Of a stretch of 64,000 nucleotides of DNA, positions 58,882 through 64,000 are shown piece after piece; within the stretch, counting starts at the first letter, position 1; each line of letters starts with the position of its first letter. Both the position numbers and the translations under genes were made by a program. The notes beneath the pieces are model-generated. The model did not search any database, was not told where the DNA came from, and saw only the letters and a list, made by a program, of their open reading frames with translations. This DNA is from Limnanthes douglasii subsp. nivea (taxonomy: Eukaryota; Streptophyta; Magnoliopsida; Brassicales; Limnanthaceae), in assembly GCA_036936605.1 (NCBI GenBank), contig JAUPFV010000005.1, forward strand, positions 129,157,572-129,221,571. The letters run 5' to 3'.

Positions 58882-59157
58882 CTAAGATAATTTTTCCTTA
58901 GTGTGAAGAAAAACTTTTCTTAATACTTTATCTCCCACCTCAAATTCTCTTTGTTTTACTTTAGAGGCATACCTACTTCTTATCAATGTTTGATAGTGCA
59001 AAGCTTTAATTTGTGTTTGCTTTATTTTCTCTTCAATCAAATCAAGTTCCACCGCTCTGTTTATATCTTTAGGTTCCTCGAAAAAAAAACATAGCGAATC
59101 AGGCTCTTCCGAGCAAGAGGAGAACTCCTCAGAAATCAGCTCACATATTACTCGCAA
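58882..59157 (-). pseudogene. Gypsy integrase tail 1, copy B
   Basis: Counterpart of 20227-19952, with FEVGDKVLRKVFLHTKEK. Open across 91 codons. Confidence 0.75.
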
Positions 59158-59439
59158 TTATGACGAGGGTAAATAGAAGGTGTTGTTGTTTTTACAAAAA
59201 TTGTTGTTTTGTTGTTAACGACTATCATACATCATCGTCAGAATATTTGTCTATGCTTAACTTGTCGGGTAAGTGTTTGTGTCTTATTCAAGTGCTAAAC
59301 ATGTAGTGTTTTTTGTTTTTTTGTTAAATGTTAAGTATCGCTTTCTTTTTTCCAAACTGTCATTTTAGTCTACTTTCCATATATGATCCTTCTATAATGC
59401 TATAATGGATGCAAATTTTCTTTCATAGTCACACTTGGT

Positions 59440-59965
59440 AAAATGCTTCGACAAACTTTAGGACTTCGAATTATATCACCACTCAAAATAACGATTTGAA
59501 AATACTTTAAATGGACGTTAGGACATCGAATTATATCATCATTCAAATTGGCACGTTGAAAAATACTTTAAATGGATGTTAGCACTTCAAATTATATCAC
59601 CACTTAAATTTGCACTTCGAAAAATGATTTAAATGGAGGTTAACACTTCGAATTATATCACCACTCAAACTGGCACTTCGAAAAATGCTTTAAATGGAGG
59701 TTAACACTTAGAATTATATCACAACTCAAATTAGCACTTTGAAAAATGCTTCAAATGGCTGTAGCACTTCAAATTATATCATCACTTAAGTTGGTACTTC
59801 GAAAAATGACTTGAATGAACGTTAGCACTTCTAATTATATTATCACTCAAATAGACACTTTGAAAAATGCTTTAAATGGACGTTAGCACTGCGAATTGTG
59901 TCGCCACTTCAAATTGGCACTTCGAAATATTATTTTAAATGAACGTTAGCACTTGGAATTATACT
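59440..59965. repeat. About 60-bp tandem repeat, copy B
   Basis: Same array as 20515-21025, a few bases longer: one unit keeps ATTATATTATCACTC where copy A has ATTATCACTC. Confidence 0.8.
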
Positions 59966-60264
59966 TTTGCAAATTAATCCAAAGGTGATCAATCCTTGTG
60001 TAATTTTCAAAATAGTAAACTGATCATCATTTAGGAATCTTATCAATACATGGTACATTTAGAAACAAATTGACTATTCAAAAGAAATTATATTTATAAT
60101 TTTGGATATATGGCACCTCATTAAAAACGTTACCACGCCACCAAGCGAGGAAAAAGTATTCCATTGTACAAGCTAGACAAAAAAGAAAAAAACAATATCA
60201 TCAACGTATCAAAAATTACTGACAATTCAAATTCAATGTTCAAATGATGCTGCAAAAATCTCGC

Positions 60265-60537
60265 CTATTTATCTTGGAGGTGATATGTGCCTAGTTTAAT
60301 CATTCCAACCACTGAATAAGGTCTTTCCCAGTTCAGATCTATTTTTCCCAACCTTTTATCCTTTGTATGCACGAACACCTTTCTCAAAACCTTGTCCCCT
60401 ACCTTGAAATCTCTTTGTTTCACCTTCGAATTGTAGCGACTCCTCATCAGAGTTTGGTAATGCATCAGGTTCAATTTATGCTCTAACTCACTTTTCCTAA
60501 ATTAAATCAATATCTCTGTGTCTTCATTCCTCGTTAA
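60265..60537 (-). pseudogene. Gypsy integrase tail 2, copy B
   Basis: Counterpart of 21612-21328, with FKVGDKVLRKVFVHTKDKR and LNWERPYSVVG. Confidence 0.75.
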
Positions 60538-60552
60538 ACTCCTCGACATAAT

Positions 60553-60898
60553 TGAGTATTTTATAAGATGGAAATATATTAGTTCATTAAATCACTTAAT
60601 TAATTTATTGATTGGTTAAAATATTTAAATAAAATATTAATGTGTTTTTTAATAATATATTATTCAATTAATAATATTATCCAATTTAGGAAGAATATGT
60701 TCTAGGCTTTTGATTTTGTATTTTTTGAAAAATAGTGTATTAATAAAAAATATTATTTTTTCATCAAAATAAAATAATATACTAGTATATACATAAGAGA
60801 TGTATAAAATAAAAATAAATAAAAAAATATAAAAAAATATATATTTATTCTTTCCACTTCTTTTCTTATTTCTTCAAAATATCCTATTATTTCTTACA
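60553..60898 (+). repeat. Probable 5' LTR of copia-1, copy B
   Basis: Matches 21616-21962. It ends CA at 60897-60898, 2 bp before the primer-binding site TGGTATCAGAGC at 60901-60912. The left boundary is inferred. Confidence 0.5.
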
Positions 60899-60926
60899 AT
60901 TGGTATCAGAGCTCTGTTCGATCAAG

Positions 60927-62880
60927 ATGAACGACTCAATTCTTCTTTATTTTATTCCTCAATTAAGAAAAGAAAATTATAACAAATTGAGTTTTCAAAT
61001 GAAGACTCTGCTAGGATCACAAGAAGAATGGAATATCGGTGAGAAATGGTTCAACGAAGTAAAAGATGCTGAAGAAAAAAGTTAACACCAATGAAAAATG
61101 AGGATCTAAGAAAATTAAGAAAGAAAAATCAGAAATCATTGTTTTGGATAAATCAAGGAGTCCAATCGTATGAAGCAGCTTGGGAAAAAAGTTATTTGTG
61201 CCACTTCAACAAATCAAGCATGAGAGATCTTGGTTAAATCATTCAAAGAGATGAAAAGCTAAAAATAATTCGATTACAAACTCGTAGAGAAGAATTTGAA
61301 AGTTTGCAAAAATAAAGTCTGAATCTATTTTTTATTATTGTTCACGGGTCTTGTCCATTGTCAACCAATTAAAAATAAATGGGGAAACTTTGGATGATAC
61401 TAGTGTAATTGAAAAAAAAATCTTTGCTCTCTGGATTCAAGATTTGACTATATTGTGGTTACTATTGAAAAATCCAAAGATTTAAACATCATGGTCATTG
61501 ATGAAATAACGGGCTCATTGAAAGCTCATAAATAAAGATTAAATAAGAAAAAGCAGGAACTAAAGTTAGATAAAAAACTATAGTCAAACTTGTCTCTAAC
61601 TAAAAAGAAAGAAGATTATAAAAATAATTGATGAAAATATTTTGGCCATTGTGCAAGAGAATGGAACGGAACAAACAAAAATTAGAATTTTAGAGGTTTC
61701 CAAAGAGGACATTGACGTGGAAATCAAAGAGGAAGAGGCTCAAATGCTTATGAAATTGGGTCATTATGAAAATCAATGGAAAGAAACAAACCAAAATCAT
61801 AACTTTAGAGGTTCGCATAGAGGACGTGGACGTGGAAATCAAAAAGAAACATGCTATGGTATTTTGAGTGTTGTATTGTCCTAAGCCTAGTCATATGAAA
61901 AGAGATTTTTGGTACAAATAAGAAGAAAAATACGAAGCTCATATGGTGCAAAATAATAAAGAAACTATATTGCTTGTGACTCATGGTGGAGAGACTCATG
62001 ATTTCTAGTACATAGACAATGGTGCTAGCAAACACATGACTAGGTAACAAAATACTATTTTCAAAATTATTTGAAGTTGATTGTGGGGAAGTAAAAGTAT
62101 GAAAAAGCTTACAAAATTAGTGGTGTTGGTGAATTAGAATTGAAAGCAAAGCAAGATAAGATTGAGAAAATGTATGATGTTTATTTTGTTCCCGGCCTTA
62201 CAAATAATTTTCTTAGTGTCGGGTATCTACTGAACAAGGGGTATGATATTCATTTTTATGACATAACATGTTATTTATCATTAAATTATCGGGTTGTTGC
62301 TAGAGTTGGAATAGCACAAAATAATCTTTTCTTACTCACTCTTCAAAATCAGAATATGTCTTGCTTGATGAGTTCGCATAAAGCAGTTGCAAAATTATGG
62401 AATAATCGGTTTGGACATTCGTATAGAAATTTGAAGATTCTTTCAAGAAAGATGATGATGACGGGTTTACCAAATATTATTCGTCTCGATTATATATATG
62501 TAATTTTCAGTTTGGAAATCAACATAGGATTTTGTTTCCATCTCAATCATTCTAGAAAGCAAAAAGTCCACTACAACTTATTCATTCAGATCTTTGTGGT
62601 CCAATGACAATTCCATCTTTCAGAGGTAATCATTATTTTATATCTTTCATTGATGATTACTCACGTAAATCTTGAGTGTATTATGTCAAAGAAAAATCAG
62701 ACATATTATAAAAATTCGAAGATTTTAAAGAAAAGTAGAGAACTTTACTTGATTAAAAATCAACACCTTACGAACAGATCATGGAGGTGAGTATTTTTCA
62801 AAATAATCTGAGAAATATTGCAGAGATATGACATTCGGAATGAGATGATAGTCCGTTATACGCCTCACCAAAATGGTGTA
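60927..62880 (+). pseudogene. Copia-1 gag, protease and integrase N-terminal part, copy B
   Basis: Counterpart of 21991-23945. Protease DNGASKHMT is intact here (copy A has Arg for Ser). The GAG-pre-integrase frame 62140-62607 is longer than in copy A. It ends at PHQNGVSE, where the MULE begins. Stops remain in gag and integrase. Confidence 0.85.
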
Positions 62881-63357
62881 TCTGAAAGGGCTAGGCTAAA
62901 ATGAGACCCGTTTTCTTTATAGTGAGACCCGGTTATAGTGAGACCCGAGTTGGTTATAGTGAGACCCCCATTAATTACAAAAATGTCATCCATATAAATA
63001 GCTAAAAATCAGATTTCATACTCTTTCTTCTCTCCCGAAACCCTAACTCTCTCTACCTCCAAAAACCCATCTTTTTTCCGTCGATTTTTTTGAAATCCAA
63101 CTCCAGCAAGCTGTTAAGGTAACGATTCTATACTTCATGGTGCTTTTTGTTCCATTTTCCATTATTTTTTCTAGAGATATCTAGAGTTTTGCATTCGGGT
63201 AGAAAACTTGGATTTTTATGTATTTGGGGCTGATTTGTTTGATTTTAAGGGCATGTATGTGGTTAGTTAGGAGATTAGGACCGTTTAGGGTGTTGGGTTA
63301 GAGATTTAGGGTTGATTTCGGGCAGATCTGGGTAGAGGGGGCTGTTTTTGTCGAACA

Positions 63358-63547
63358 GGTGTATCCACGCATGTTCGTGCGTGGAAATACCGGATGCACG
63401 CACAAAATTGCGTGCATCCTGTATTTCCACGCAAGAACATGCGTGGAAACACCAAATCCACGCTGCGTGGATTTTGAGAAATCTTCGCAATTTAATTCGT
63501 GGATTTGCCTAATCCACGAATTAAATTGCGAATTTTCACAGAATCCA
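63358..63547. repeat. PMD leader hairpins, copy B
   Basis: Both stems of 24427-24616 are retained. In the second stem the ATTCGTGGATT arm pairs fully with AATCCACGAAT, where copy A has mismatches. In the first stem one pair is lost (CATCCTG for CATCCGG). Confidence 0.85.
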
Positions 63548-63607
63548 TGACTTTTATTTTTTAAAAACTTTGAACTCGTCTAATTGTTTGGTTTTGTCTT
63601 GTGCAGT

Positions 63608-63751
63608 ATGCCTCCTCCCGTCGAGCGCCCAGTCCAGCGTCGCGTATCTATGGAGCAGCACTTCCGTAGATACAATGCTCACGTCGTAGACCTATATTCG
63701 ACGTTTCATTCGTACAGAGAGCACGAGGCTTACAGTGTCTTCAAAGGCGAT
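63608..63751 (+). pseudogene. PMD gene exon 1, copy B, with in-frame 38-codon deletion
   Basis: Start ATG 63608 and donor GTAAGT at 63752. Compared with 24677-24934 it lacks 114 bp (38 codons) after the fourth codon, removing most of the Arg-rich N-terminal segment but keeping the frame into VERPVQRRVS. The rest of the gene is outside the window, so whether its later stops match copy A is unknown. Confidence 0.85.
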
Positions 63752-64000
63752 GTAAGTTTTATAGTTTTAATTTACTTTTTAAAGTTATTATTATTATTAT
63801 TGGTTTGTGTTAGAAATTTTATTAGTTTAGGTTAGAATCAATTTATATGTTACTGCATTGGATTTTATATTGGTTTGTGTTATAAATTATATTAGTTTAG
63901 TTTAGGTTAGGTTTGAATTCATTTATATGTTACAATGACTTTAGGTTTTAATTTTTAACACTGTCTACTGAAATGGTTTGTGTTTTAAATATAATTAGTT

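Larger units (their letters stand above)
62888..64000. mobile_element. Second copy of the large MULE, left end, continues past the window
   Basis: The left target duplication TATCTGAAA is at 62879-62887 and the TIR starts at 62888 with the same three TATAGTGAGACC motifs. Same insertion site as in copy A, so it was duplicated with the host block rather than inserted twice. The window ends inside PMD intron 1. Confidence 0.93.

Noticed and set aside
36521..64000. Copy B as a pure assembly artefact.
   Set aside because: Not fully excluded, but scattered substitutions, private indels in both copies and only 10 bp of shared sequence at the join argue for a real duplication; a haplotype misjoin remains the main alternative.

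Overview
The window is plant nuclear DNA, probably from a dicot, and consists almost entirely of nested and decayed transposable elements. The evidence is plant-type L1 LINE, Ty1/copia, Ty3/gypsy, hAT and Mutator-like (MULE) coding relics, spliceosomal GT-AG introns, a plant mobile domain (PMD) gene and plant-style TATA promoters. I see no intact ordinary host gene, rRNA, tRNA or CRISPR array. The species cannot be named from the sequence.

Large-scale layout: bases 1-910 are a degenerate minisatellite. Bases 1376-36520 (copy A, 35,145 bp) are followed directly by a second copy from 36521 to the window end (copy B), which corresponds to A positions 1376-25183. The copies differ at roughly one to two bases per hundred in the lines I compared, and each has private indels. 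The join fuses a copia RNase H domain to the zinc-finger region of a LINE across a 10-bp shared word, CAAAGAAAGC.

Order inside each copy: LINE (minus strand); copia gag scrap (minus); about 2.3 kb of unassigned sequence; gypsy-1 (plus), interrupted by a hAT element; a coiled-coil relic (minus); gypsy-2 gag (minus); copia-2 (plus); a gypsy-type gag-like region (plus); two gypsy integrase tails (minus) around a roughly 60-bp tandem repeat; and copia-1 (plus), interrupted by a 10.9-kb MULE. Copy B keeps the whole hAT element, which itself carries a 1.68-kb non-autonomous MULE with long terminal inverted repeats. Copy A has lost that 5' half of the hAT.

The most interesting part is the MULE at 23955-34845. 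It has a perfect 9-bp target duplication and inverted ends of about 43 bp. It carries (i) a Mutator transposase with an intact DDE triad fused to a C-terminal OTU cysteine-protease domain, readable across clean introns with only two nonsense codons; (ii) a four-exon PMD gene with four nonsense codons but no frameshift; and (iii) a cluster of four small, mutually related proteins with a Myb/SANT-like pattern, two of them intact. A motif from the element's ends (TATAGTGAGAC and its near-palindromic form GTCTCGCTATAACGAGAC) recurs in the intergenic regions upstream of these small genes. This looks like a multi-gene transposon with a shared cis-regulatory code. The idea that the small proteins read that code, as accessory or anti-silencing factors, is inference.
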